The position numbers and the translations under genes are program-made. Under the pieces are notes generated by a model that worked only from the letters and a program-made list of their open reading frames with translations, was not told the origin of the DNA and did not search any database. Below are positions 21,761 to 32,336 of a stretch of 64,000 nucleotides of DNA, piece after piece. This DNA is from Nemertoderma westbladi. Its lineage: Eukaryota; Xenacoelomorpha; Nemertodermatida; Nemertodermatidae. Numbering within the stretch: position 1 is the stretch's first letter; every line of letters begins with the position of its first letter. The stretch covers positions 62,001 to 126,000 of the forward strand of contig JAUCBJ010003333.1 of assembly GCA_032718475.1 (NCBI GenBank). Reading direction: 5' to 3'.

Positions 21761-23092
21761 TTGATAGTAACAATGTGTTGGCAAGCTGTATTTTTCGAGG
21801 TGTTTGTTATTATACATTTATTATAGGAAGGGATCTTGGGGTCTTAGCCTCGAATGATAAGTTTATTTTACCGAAAATAACTTATCTTTTATTGGCGCAA
21901 TTGTAGGACTAATCCCATCACATGCGTACTTTTTAACCAGATGGTGTACAAATTTAGGAATCGCGTAATTTTTTCTTGAAATTAATATCTCATATCTCTC
22001 CAAACCACGTACGCGTTTCGACCTTACTGGGTCTCATCAGCGTGGTGTCGGATTCGAACCTGGGACCTCGAGGTGGAAGCCGAGACCACAACCACTAGGC
22101 CACAGGTTCTTGAGATATGGAGTATTAATTTCAAAGCCAGCTGCCATTTTTTTAGCCCCTGATTTTTTATTATTGATAGTAACAATGTGTTGGCAAGCTG
22201 TATTTTTCGAGGTGTTTGTTATTATACATTTATTAGGGATCTTGGGGTATTAGCCTCGAATGATAAGTTTATTTTACCGAAAATAACTTATCTTTTATTG
22301 GCGCAATTGTAGGACTAATCCCATCACATGCGTACTTTTTAACCGGATGGTGTACAAATTTAGGAATCGCGTAATTTTTTCTTGAAATTAATATCTCATA
22401 TCTCTCCAAACCACGTACGCGTTTCGACCTTACTGGGTCTCATCAGCGTGGTGTCGGATTCGAACCTGGGACCTCGAGGTGGAAGCCGAGACCACAACCA
22501 CTAGGCCACAGGTTCTTGAGATATGGAGTATTAATTTCAAAGCCAGCTGCCATTTTTTTAGCCCCTGATTTTTTATTATTGATAGTAACAATGTGTTGGC
22601 AAGCTGTATTTTTCGAGGTGTTTGTTATTATACATTTATTATAGGAAGGGATCTTGGGGTCTTAGCCTCGAATGATAAGTTTATTTTACCGAAAATAACT
22701 TATCTTTTATTGGCGCAATTGTAGGACTAATCCCATCACATGCGTACTTTTTAACCGGATGGTGTACAAATTTAGAAATCGCGTAATTTTTTCTTGAAAT
22801 TAATTTCTCATATCTCTCCAAACCACGTACGCGTTTCGACCTTACTGGGTCTCATCAGCGTGGTGTCGGATTCGAACCTGGGACCTCGAGGTGGAAGCCG
22901 AGACCACAACCACTAGGCCACAGGTTCTTGAGATATGGAGTATTAATTTCAAAGCCAGCTGCCATTTTTTTAGCCCCTGATTTTTTATTATTGATAGTAA
23001 CAATGTGTTGGCAAGCTGTATTTTTCGAGGTGTTTGTTATTATACATTTATTATAGGAAGGGATCTTGGGGTCTTAGCCTCGAATGATAAGC
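21761..23092. repeat. Tandem array of about 410-bp SINE-bearing units
   Basis: Three full copies start at 21761, 22173 and 22579 (periods 412, 406 and 412 bp), and a fourth, partial copy starts at 22991. They are nearly identical; copy 2 lacks a 7-bp ATAGGAA. Each contains a minus-strand tRNA-like head (about 22040-22110, 22450-22515 and 22862-22926). After copy 4 the start of the unit reappears inverted (about 23103-23170). High identity implies a recent amplification. Confidence 0.9.
22040..22110 (-). repeat. tRNA-like SINE head (one of three copies)
   Basis: On the minus strand it has an A-box-like TGGCCTAGTGG and a B box GGTTCGAATCC with tRNA-like spacing. A loop, CTTCCAC, would give a Gly(UCC)-type anticodon. 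Acceptor-stem pairing and a 3' end are not convincing, so I call it a tRNA-derived SINE rather than a tRNA gene. Equivalent segments lie at about 22450-22515 and 22862-22926. Confidence 0.65.
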
Positions 23093-23616
23093 AAAATTAA
23101 AAAAAGTAAAATAAACTTATCATTCGAGGCTAAGACCCCAAGATCCTTTCCTATAATAAATGTATAATACAGCCCATGTCCGCAATGTTACGTCCTGTGG
23201 GCTCTCTCATCTACCTGATATCAGACATACAGGCGCACCGCACATTAAGCCTTTGTCGGTCCCAGCAAGTTAGCTAGATAACTCGCCATAACATGCCAAT
23301 CAGATGACTTGAACAAATGTGTTCACATGTGATCACATTGGATGAAATCTGCTTTTTCTGGTGGCCTGTACTGTAGTAGTATTTTGAATGTGAAAAATAC
23401 AATTCCGAGATAAACGCATTTAAAGTTTAAAAACAAAATATTTCAAATGTTCCCGCTATTTTCAGTACTGGTATCTCCTTTTCTTTTCCCATTGGTTATC
23501 CCCTATCCATATTTTGTGATTTCTCAATGGATTTCATGAAATTTGGTTCAAAAAAACCCCTACCCACTTTTAACAACCTGTTAAAATAATTTTAGAGTGC
23601 TTGCCAAAAAACACTT

Positions 23617-23990
23617 CGCGCAGCACGTGAACAAATTACATTTTGGCGTATTGATTTGATCGCATACTATTTCGTCATTTAGTAATAAATAGTCATGGAA
23701 TAATGAGATAACCTTAAGAAACATACAAAATTATATAAAAATTTCCACATAATTTTATAATAAGCCTTTACACAGAACATTAAGCTTTGTGCAGCACGTG
23801 AAACCTTCGCGCAGCACGTGAGACATTTGCGCAGCAGGTGAAGGTTTCACGTAGAACTTAAATTCTTCATAAAGCATGTTAATTAATCGAGCACCTCGGA
23901 AAGCTTTTTGATCAGAATGAGAAGCCTTCACGCGGCACATGAAAAGTTCATGCTGCACATGAAGACTTCGCGCAGCACGTGAAATATTCT
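23617..23990. repeat. Degenerate CGCGCAGCACGTGA repeats
   Basis: A cluster of related 14-20 bp motifs, CGCGCAGCACGTGA and variants (GCAGCAGGTGA, CACGCGGCACATGA), recurs at about 23617, 23785, 23810, 23830, 23930 and 23965. Several contain the E-box CACGTG. It is probably a decayed short tandem repeat. Confidence 0.5.
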
Positions 23991-24183
23991 CAGAGCCTGC
24001 GGAATTAAAAAAAATAGATTTATGGTTGTTTCCCAGAATAATTATTACTAGCTATTGTTATATGATGGTTCACATTTGTTATTACTAGTAGTCAACTAGT
24101 CCATTAGACAACTGTTCAATATGTAATACAAAACTCACAAATATCTATTAAATTTATATTAATTAAAATTTGACGGACATGTT

Positions 24184-24240
24184 GACAGACAGACAGACAT
24201 ACAAACAGACAGACAAACTGAGAGACAGACTGAGATACAG
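24184..24240. repeat. (GACA)n-like simple repeat
   Basis: Interrupted GACAGACAGACA microsatellite; a short second block is at about 24354-24374. Confidence 0.8.
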
Positions 24241-24559
24241 AAATAGTGATTAGATAATTCCAAATATTAAAACAGACATCGACATTAAGAAAAATCCTAA
24301 CAGTAAACATTTCAGATTGCTTATTTTATGCCCTTTTTAATATTTCGATGGGCAGACAGACAGACATACAGACGGAAAACCAGCCATTACTCGAGAAGTA
24401 AAAGAGATCTCGCTAAGCCGTTTCCAGATTTGAAATCCGCATTAAATTCTACTCTAGATGAAATAAAAAAAAACAAAAAATGAAAATTTTGATCTGAGGG
24501 GGGGGGGGGGGGGGGGGTGTACCCCCCCCCCCCCCCCCCCCCCCCTTAAAATCTATTAT

Positions 24560-25725
24560 TGTTCGCGCTTTTAGACCTTTAGCAGTTAAACCTGCCAATT
24601 TTAGTTGTCCTCTTGTTTATAAATCGCCTTTATCCTATATCAATTATTTAATGTACTGAAGTTACATCAGCCGAAGGCAGTCTGTGCGCGATCATTCACC
24701 CACAGTTAAGGGAGACTGGATTCGGATTCCTTGATAGTTATTGCGGTGTAGACCTAAACTGTATTATTCGATTGATCGTTACTATATAATCTCTGACAAT
24801 ATATTTACTTTCGGGGAAATATTAACAGTTCCTTTAGGACGTGGCGCTTTAAGTATAAAACAGAGTTATGACTTATACTAATCACAACTAGATGGCCACA
24901 GAGTTTCGTAAATAGAGCATTCTTTAGGAGATGCTTTATTATCTTTCACACTACTTCACACGACTTCACACTACTTCACACTACTGCGCACTAATCTGCC
25001 GACCATCACTGAATTTTATCATATATAAGGAAGATCGCAACTGACACTTGTAGGGATTATGAAATAACATTTAATTCACACAAAAACCACTATTATTTAA
25101 GTCGCAATTGCTACCGGTAACCTGTTCCTCTTACCTTCAGTAATCAAGAAGATTGGGGGTTCTATGATTATTTATCGGTATTCTCCAAATATATCAGCAA
25201 TATACATAAATATAACAACAATTAATAACAGAAGTAAAATAATGCGGTGAACAGTCAGCATGTGTTACTTATGCAGTTATGAAAGTCAGACAGTCTGGTG
25301 AGTTCATAAGTGGTTGGTTCGTCAGATAATAGATTTACGTTCTTGTAATCAAAGCCATCTGATGTTTAGGCCAAAGTCTGAAACTTCCAAAACAGAAGTA
25401 CAGAAGATTCCAAGCCGGTTCTGAGGCTCAGAAAGGTAAACAAAGACCGTAATGCATTGCACGGGTTTACATAGGCCTCTGTAAGACATAAGGGGAAATC
25501 GCTCTGATTGGTTGGACGAACAAAGAAGTTCCACGTCCACAATGAATCAGCTGATAGATTTCGTCATCTGGGCTCGGATTCCTCCCTTTCACGTAGTTGG
25601 ATAGATTTAGGGCTATTTTAGAGTATTCTGCGCATTGCGGCAAAAATGACTTGTTATGTCCTCAAAAGCACCTACACTGCGCATTGCGGGAAAAATGACT
25701 TGTTTTGTCCGCAAAAGCTTTTACA
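24560..25725 (-). repeat. 5' LTR of the giant BEL/Pao element
   Basis: Direct copy of 3073-4206 with scattered substitutions and indels (for example, an extra CTTCACACTA unit). It carries TATATA (25022-25027), AATAAA on the minus strand (24935-24940) and the duplicated U3 block at its right end. Transcription would start here and run leftward. The right target duplication, ATTTA, is 25726-25730. Confidence 0.9.
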
Positions 25726-25922
25726 ATTTAGCTTAATAATATTATGTCCATTCAGTTATCTGTTAGGTTGTTTGTTATTGGTTTGTATCAATGGCGTTTT
25801 AACCAAGGCGTCCTAATACAGGCCATGCAGCCGAGATTTAGGTAAAATTAGCGTAGGCTGAAAGTTTTACAATGGGCAAAATAGGAATTCCAATGAATAT
25901 TATGGGTAGTAAGACAATGTTT

Positions 25923-26096
25923 GTATCTTATTCTCAGCAAGCAATATTTTGTAATTTATTATGTATGTACTAATATTTAGACATTTCAAATGGCGTCTAA
26001 TCAAAAATCTTCTTAATAATATTATATATATTTACTATAATTAACCATTCATTTTCATTTAATACTAATTGTACAAGGCATGGCTTTGGTGGATAT
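25923..26096. repeat. Left direct repeat flanking the LINE fragment
   Basis: Near-identical to 26867-27046. The two differ by a few bases and a 6-bp insertion in the right copy. It ends exactly where the LINE 3' end begins. It is interpreted as an unusually long target-site duplication or a segmental duplication with the LINE in between. Confidence 0.85.
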
Positions 26097-26866
26097 ACTA
26101 CTACTAGGATCGGCATGCTGCATTGCAGCTGCATTTTTAAGAATGCTGTGCCGGCTTGTCAACAAAATTGCACCGCCACAACTCCCTATCACCCATGACA
26201 TTTGCTAGATCATCCGCATCTTTAAGGCCAGTGTCCTTTAAGATGCGTCTCAAGAAAGTCATGGGCTGTCCACCATGCTTATTCACTCCATGAGGCTGCC
26301 AAAGTACAAGATTATGCACTGGCTGGTCCTCACGGCGAAAGCAATGTCCTGCAAAGCGGAGGCGATTTTGTTCTAGTGTCAAGCTTGGGGGAACCAATGA
26401 GACACCTCCAATATTATATAGTGTCTGGTTGGAGATGTGTGCATTGTACTTATTGACACAATGAACCCGGCGTAGCATTCTTGTGAATGTGCCATCCAGA
26501 GATTTGGTGTCCTCAGCAGTTAGAGCCCAGCATGGACTCCCGTAGAGGAGTACTGGAACTACTGCTGCTCTAAATAATCGGACCTTAAGTTTCCGATTAA
26601 TTCTAGGTGACATCCAAATCCTGGAAAGCCTATTCAAGGCTGCCCATGCCTTTCCCTTACGTATTCGAAGGTCCTCACCTGACTTCCGGATCCATGATCC
26701 CAGGTAACAGAAGTCGTCCACATGCTCAAGCACACCATCCTTTGAGCTTATGCTCATCCGATCAGAGACTTGCTGAGGACTTTCAAAGTTAACGGTCAGA
26801 ATTTTGGTCTTTCTGGAGTTAATAAAAAGACCAACACTAGAAGCAGCATGTTCTAATGAGCCGATG
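26097..26866 (-). mobile_element. 5'-truncated LINE, C-terminal RT fragment
   Basis: The minus-strand ORF at 26137-26757, extended upstream in the same frame to about 26866, shows GLFINSRKTKIL, FCYLGSWI, KVRLFRAAVVPVLLYG and LRRVHCVN, typical of the palm/thumb and C-terminal part of non-LTR retrotransposon RTs. It lacks the catalytic domain and endonuclease. The 3' end consists of short TAGTAGTAG repeats. The flanking 174-180 bp direct repeats mark the insertion. Confidence 0.8.
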
Positions 26867-27046
26867 GTATCTTATTCTCAGCAAGCAATATTTTGTAATT
26901 TATTATGTATGTACAGGTACTAATATTTAGACATTTCAAATTGCGTCTAATCAAAAATCTTCTTAATAATATTATATATATTTACTATAATTAACCATTT
27001 ATTTTCATTTAATACTAATTGTACAAGGCATGGCTTTGGTGGATAT
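26867..27046. repeat. Right direct repeat flanking the LINE fragment
   Basis: Second copy of the 25923-26096 sequence, carrying a 6-bp insertion at GTACAGGTACT relative to the left copy. Confidence 0.85.
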
Positions 27047-27834
27047 GGTGACATAATGGCGGTTACGTTTGGGTGGACCTGGTGACATGGTGCTGTAGCG
27101 GTGGTATTATGGTTATGGACTTATGGTTATAAGATATATTATTACTTTATATTATTATTACAGTAGGTACCTATACTTTTACTTTATATCATTGTCTAGT
27201 ACTTTATGTTATTACTTTATTATTTATATATATATATTTTCGATTAAAAACTTATATTAACTTTATTATTCATATTTTTATTTATTTTAATACGATTACC
27301 GACCCAATATTCCCCACCCCAGAGTGAAAACACATAAACCAAAATTAAACGTGTGACCCCCAGTAGATAAATATATCAGTTGCAGTTTAAAGAGTCTCTC
27401 CGAGCTCGGACTCAACTTGTGACCCCCCAGTAGAGAAATGTCTAGGTTTTAATGAGTCTCTCCGGGCTCTGAAGTACTGTGTGCTGTGCGGAATAAATAA
27501 ATCCATGCTCCTGAGTATTGCAACTTGCCGATTAATGTAAATAAAACGTTTATCAGTCTGCTGGTAATTACTCAGATAGCGAACAATCTCTTCAATTTCT
27601 GACCAGGCAAATGCGCGTTTTGGGTTCTTTATGAATGGTATAGGCCTAGAAACTTTTGCCAACTTGGCAAATTTTGGTCAAAATTTTTTTTATTTTTTCA
27701 TTTTTTTTTATTTTAGCCTCAGATCACTTCAAAATATACTATATAGCAGGTGTTGTTCTTGTTGTCGATAATCGCTTACCACATGACGTAGCAAAACACT
27801 CATTTTATAGCCAAAAACAATTACCAATTGATGG
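27047..27834. other. Non-coding spacer with a short tandem duplication
   Basis: AT-rich DNA. About 27353-27480 holds two copies of a roughly 65-bp block (GTGACCCCC(C)AGTAGA...GAGTCTCTCCG). A 91-codon minus-strand frame at 27387-27662 crosses this duplication and shows no family, so I do not call it a gene. Confidence 0.5.
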
Positions 27835-28170
27835 AAAGGAGCAGGTTAAGGCCGGATTTTCTAACCAAAACAATAAACAGTCACTTTACCAAATCAGGGA
27901 AAGGAGCAGGTTACAGAGACGGGATTTTCTAACCAAAACAATAAACGATAACATTACCAATTGAGAGAAAGGAGCAGGTTACAGAGGCGGGAATTCCTAA
28001 CCAAAACAATAAACGATCACTTAACTAATTGAGGGAAAGGAGCAGGTTACAGAGGCGGGATTTTCTAACCAAAATAATCAACGATCATTTAACTAATTGA
28101 GGGAAGGGGGCAGGTTACAGAGGCGGGGGAAAGGAGCAGGGTACAGAGGCGGGATTTTCTAACCAAAACA
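27835..28170. repeat. 65-68 bp tandem repeat, about five copies
   Basis: Units begin (A)AAGGAGCAGGTTACAGAGG and continue with GGATTTTCTAACCAAAACAAT. The fifth unit is truncated and followed by another partial unit. Copies differ by several percent. Confidence 0.85.
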
Positions 28171-28534
28171 ATCGGTCAGCCGTTAGGCCTACCAGTACCG
28201 TATTTAAATGGTAGGCTACACAGTAGGCCTACAGCAGTACCGGTGCCGGTACCGGTACTAAAATACAGAAATACCTGCTTTATACCTACATCTGTACATA
28301 CTGACATACAATACAGAAAATAGTGCTGCTATATATACTAATACCGGTACTGATAGCCTGAGAGAACAGCAGTAGAGAAACCGGTAGCATGGAACCTAAC
28401 ATTAGATTTTTGGAGGACATAAAATAATCAAAAAAAGGACAAAAAAAGGATTTAAACGGACAATAAAAATGATTGCGTTTGAATATCATAACATGATGGC
28501 CTACATCAAACACATACAGTAGCCAAAGCTACGC
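28171..28534. other. Spacer, no gene
   Basis: Contains scattered TACCGGTACC and TAGGCCTAC words, common elsewhere in the window (28190-28350). No coding region is supported. Confidence 0.5.
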
Positions 28535-29085
28535 TGGTGATTTGCGGCCATATTTACTTTTTTTGATATAATTCAATTGTTTTCCTTTTTTCTGACCATT
28601 TGCGGCCATATTTACTTTTTCAGAAATAATAATATTTCTTTTCCTTTTTCTATTAATTGTTCCTGCATTACTTTTCCTTTTTTTCTATCAACTGTTTGGT
28701 CAATTACTTATCTTTTTTCTATCAGCTGCGTTGACTGTTTGTTCTCTAGCGCAGTACCGGTACGGCTGTAGGCTACATGCTGACTATACAGCTATACAGT
28801 ACGAACAGCTGATAGAAAAAAGGTAAAGCCTTTTATGGAACAGCTGATAGAAAAAGGTAAAGCAATTGATGGAACAGCTGATAAAAAAAGGTAAAGCAAT
28901 TGATGGAACAGCTGATAGAAAAAGGTAAAGTAATTTAATTATTAATTATATTCAGAACTGCAGTAGGCCCAGAACCACAGTAGATGTACTGGTCTGCTCG
29001 TAGGTGTGTTATTGTAACAGCTGATAGAAAAAAGGTAAAGTAATTAAATTATATCAGAAAAAGTAAATGTGGCCGCAAATCACCA
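28535..29085. mobile_element. Foldback-type DNA element with repeat-rich arms
   Basis: The outer ends are inverted: TGGTGATTTGCGGCC at 28535 and its complement ending at 29085. The arms continue with inverted short repeats: CTTTTTTCTATCAGCTG on the left (about 28650-28740) and CAGCTGATAGAAAAAGGTAAAG repeated at least four times on the right (about 28806-29040). There is no ORF. It is probably a non-autonomous foldback transposon. No clear target duplication is seen. Confidence 0.6.
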
Positions 29086-31464
29086 CCGTACAAAGCCAAC
29101 CAATAGTACAGCCAATAACAGATAATTTGTATCCTAGCGACGGCAACACTTTTTGTAGTGTGAGGCAGGGACAAGGGGCCTTGGGCTTGGGCAAGAATAA
29201 TGAACTCAGCTGGCTGTGTAGCAGTAGCAGTTACCGGTAGTGTTGGATTTTATATACCGGTCTGCCCCTCCACTGGAACGCCTGCTGCAGTACTGCAGTA
29301 GCGTACCACCGCCCGCACTTTCACAGGCCTTACTACGGTAGGCCTACCTGCCTACTATACATTTCACTTGTATTCTAGGCTTGTCTGCAGGTTATCAGCT
29401 TTGGTACGGCTGTATGCAGGCAGCAGGTATGGTCTGACGGTTGTTGTATAATTAAATTCAGAAATTTAGGCCTATTTCAGTATTTCATGTATTATTTGTT
29501 AATTTTTAGTGAGCCTAACTGCCTAATACTGTGATTGTACTAGGCCTAGCATTTTTGTTTTCTCATGTTCTTTCAGTAACCAATCCACATTCACCCATTT
29601 GGCTAATAACCTCAGGATTTTAGTAAACTCATGAGTCTGACTTCCCTCTGAAGCTCTGATCTAAGTTCCACCTACCTACCTACTGCTTATTTTATACAAT
29701 CTGCCTGCATTATAGGCCTACTGCAGTTCCCTAAACTTCAAGTTCGAAAGTTGTAATCCTGTAATCCTTATATCCGAGGATCCCTATGAGGTGAGGATCA
29801 CTTGCAGCTTATCCTAACGAATCGTCTCCTTCTGCATATACAGATATCAGGATATAGATGACTGCTGAGTCTTCAACGTTGACGACACAAACTGGCGGAC
29901 TGGGTGCCAGCACGTTTGCGATAACATTCTCGTATATCTCTGGACGGCCAAGGTCGAGAGAGGGTCGTACCGGAACTCTATCATTGCGACTTCCGGCCCT
30001 TAGCCTCGTTTCTCCGACGCAATGCTGAAAGATGCAAAAGTGCGCCTACTGGGCATGCTCGAATCCGGTGGGAAAACTACCGGTAGTTCCAATCGCATTG
30101 TACGTATACGTAAGCAGGACTTCGCTAAAAGCAAACATGCATGTGAAACTAAAGAAACTTCGTGGTATCGGTACGATTATAGCGCGTGGTTTATGGTACT
30201 TGCAACGTTTACCGGATGAAATCTTAGGCTCTAGAATCAGCGGCATGAAATACTGAAATACAAAGTGCAAAACTTTCGTGGGTCAAGTCGTGGAGCAGAA
30301 ATTATTTGATTAATTGAACAAATTAAATTCACAATTTAGTATTGAATCTTTAATATATTATACTAAATAATAATAATATTAATTATATTATGTAAATATA
30401 TTAATAGTATAAACAGCTATAGCTATATACCATAAATATATTGTTATATTTCATAATTAAAATTTGTTTAATAAATTATTTTGCATTTTGTACAAATACT
30501 GATATATTTTTTAGCGTATTTACAAAAGCAAAGAATATAAAGGTGCTTTTGTGATAATTATGCAAATGAATTTTTTATTTTAATTCAAATACTTACAGTA
30601 ATATTAACCAAGTTTTTGTTAAACAGTAAAATTTAGTTTTCATTCTTTGATATATTTTTTTGTGGGTTTTAAATAAAATTTGAAATATTTTTGGTACTAA
30701 CAATTAGTAAATTGTGGATTTCAGTTTCCAACAATTACATTTAAATCGCACTCTTATATGAACAGAACTTCACAGTCTAGTCCAATATTAAAATTGTTTG
30801 CGAATTCGAATTGTTTGTGAAACATATATGTTTCATCATAATATGAATTTTTATCGTAGTTGTTACTGGAAGATGGCACAACCGAATTTTATTTAGTAGG
30901 TATAGGCCCTAGCCAGCAAACTTGTGGTGCTGTATGTTGGTACAGTACATTAATAGTTGTTATGGGTACAATTAATTATTGCGGAATTTCAGAACAGTAA
31001 TAATATTAATAATGTTAATAACCTACTGTATTAGCTTTATGATGTTCAGGATGCATATTTGGTGTACAGAATCGATAATGGATATACTCTGTGTTCCTAT
31101 TAAAGTACTGATAATGTAATAATATATATGATTATTGCTTATTTTTTTTTTTTTAATAATATAAATAAGGTATTAATTATTATAAAACAAAGAATCTTAA
31201 TAATGAATGGGAGCATCTTTTAGGCTCGTTAAGCCAAGGAATGCCTGTTCATGTAAACCCTTCCACTCTGTTTCCCAAAGTCTTGGTTCCCATTTATCGA
31301 CCACTGAAGGATGAAAGCCGGGCTTAGGCTAGGGGTTAGGCTATGGGCTAGGGGTTAGGCTAGAATCTTAATAATGAAATTATTAAGAGTGAATTAAGCC
31401 ACCGCAAACTGACGTTACAAGGCGGGAAATTTGAGACTACTACTAAGACAAACACAGTAACATG
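29086..31464. other. Intergenic DNA left of the Polinton, no gene
   Basis: About 2.4 kb. Short frames near 30022-30270 overlap on both strands and are unsupported. Telomere-like words (GGGGTTAGGCTA) recur a few times at 31320-31365. The last six bases, 31459-31464 (AACATG), are the left target duplication of the Polinton. Confidence 0.55.
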
Positions 31465-32040
31465 AGTAGTAGAAGAAGAGGTGACCCCAAATTCCGGTGC
31501 TAAATTACGGCGTTTAATTGGCCACATCTGTCACCATCGAGGTAGTTACCATCAACCAATCGTAGCGTATTCACCTACGCGTAGCCTAACCTCGCGTAGC
31601 CCACCTTATTCAACAGCAGCTGTTACCACCCTTCGGTATTGATTCGTATCATTGCTGCAACAACCATCCATTGCATATTCATCTTCGCGTAGCCTAACTT
31701 CTCGACGCATGGCTAGCCCCCAACCCATCGCTATTCGATCAACTGCTGTTACCCACCCACTCACCAACCAACCAACAGCGATACACCCTCAGATTATTCC
31801 CCTTTTCGCCACGCTACCACCTCCACATACTGTATATGGTGACTAAAACGATAACGTGGCCATCTACACGATGCATATACCAAGTCGTTATATTACAGTA
31901 TATTATATCGATTGCCAACTCAACGATTTACATCCCTCCGTTGATAGAGCTACTCAACTGCTGTCGCCAAACCAACAAACCAACCACTCAGTATGATACA
32001 TGTGCATGAAATTCCGCCACGTTCCAGCTACACGTATACA
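31465..32040. repeat. Left terminal inverted repeat of the Polinton
   Basis: Matches 49590-50204 in inverse orientation with small differences. Relative to the right copy it lacks about 58 bp close to the tip (the right copy's 50121-50178). Internally it has repeated CGCGTAGCCTAAC-type words. Confidence 0.92.
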
Positions 32041-32336
32041 CACATTAGTGATTATTATTATTATGCAATAATTTTTAATTAAACTGCATTTTCCCTCCCG
32101 GCTAATCAACCAATCAATAAACCGAATTTAGGCTATTTCTCAGTTTAAGACCTGTATTATTTTTGAAAATATCTTATATATATAATCTCTTGCTTTAATC
32201 ACAATTAATCATTTGTAATGGTTTTAGTTTAAAAGTTTTTACTTTGTTTGTTTGATTTACAATAAAATAAATTAAATAATGTCTTCTGATTCCGATATGG
32301 TTATGCCAATAGTAAGGCATTCATTTTTTGCAGAAG
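32041..32336. other. Leader between left TIR and first Polinton gene
   Basis: An AT-rich segment likely to hold the first plus-strand promoter (TTATATATATAATC at about 32174-32187). An upstream ATG at 32280 opens only a 26-codon frame. TTTTTTGCAG (32324-32333) just before the ATG at 32337 resembles a splice acceptor. Confidence 0.4.

Larger units (their letters stand above)
21274..23373. mobile_element. TA-flanked Tc1/mariner-like element, non-autonomous
   Basis: The ends are inverted: CAGTACAGGCCACCAGAAAA at 21274 and its reverse complement ending at 23373, with a related stretch extending about 60 bp inward (GCAGATTT, TGTGAACACATT). The dinucleotide TA lies on both outer sides, the Tc1/mariner target duplication. 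No transposase is seen. The interior is largely the SINE-bearing tandem array at 21761-23092. Confidence 0.6.
20799..24545. mobile_element. TTAA-flanked non-autonomous element with G/C-run ends
   Basis: The left end is TTAA (20795-20798) + G16 + TACA + C6. The right end is the reverse complement pattern, C24 preceded by TGTA and G20, followed by TTAA (24546-24549). The inverted ends and a 4-bp TTAA duplication fit a piggyBac- or Kolobok-type transposon. No transposase ORF is visible. It lies 14 bp from the 5' LTR (24560), next to where the primer-binding site should be, and carries a further nested element at 21274-23373. The homopolymer lengths may be unreliable in assembly. Confidence 0.55.
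3073..25725 (-). mobile_element. Giant BEL/Pao LTR retrotransposon with extra ORFs
   Basis: Two direct repeats of about 1.13 and 1.17 kb begin TGTTCGCG and end TTTTACA. They bound a minus-strand series of gag, protease, RT, RNase H and integrase genes with BEL/Pao-type motifs. The outer flanks carry the same 5-bp sequence, ATTTA (3068-3072 and 25726-25730), the duplication size expected for this superfamily. At 22.65 kb it is much longer than the usual 6-10 kb. About 3.75 kb is a later insertion beside the 5' LTR, 0.4 kb is a MITE, and about 4.3 kb is an ORF block between integrase and the 3' LTR. A possible polypurine tract (GGGAGCGG on the minus strand, 4207-4214) touches the 3' LTR. I see no primer-binding site starting TGG after the 5' LTR. 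The LTRs differ by substitutions and small indels, so the copy is not recent. Confidence 0.9.

Noticed and set aside
24546-24559. Primer-binding site after the 5' LTR
   Set aside because: The minus-strand sequence (ATAATAGATTTTAA) does not start with TGG or match a tRNA 3' end, and an insertion lies immediately beside it.
27387-27662. 91-codon minus-strand ORF
   Set aside because: It crosses a short tandem duplication, has no family signature and no neighbouring gene structure.
30022-30270. Overlapping short ORFs on both strands
   Set aside because: Three frames of similar length cover the same bases, as expected by chance. No motif supports any of them.
31315-31370. Telomere-like GGGGTTAGGCTA words
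   Set aside because: Only three or four imperfect copies; too short and irregular for an interstitial telomere.
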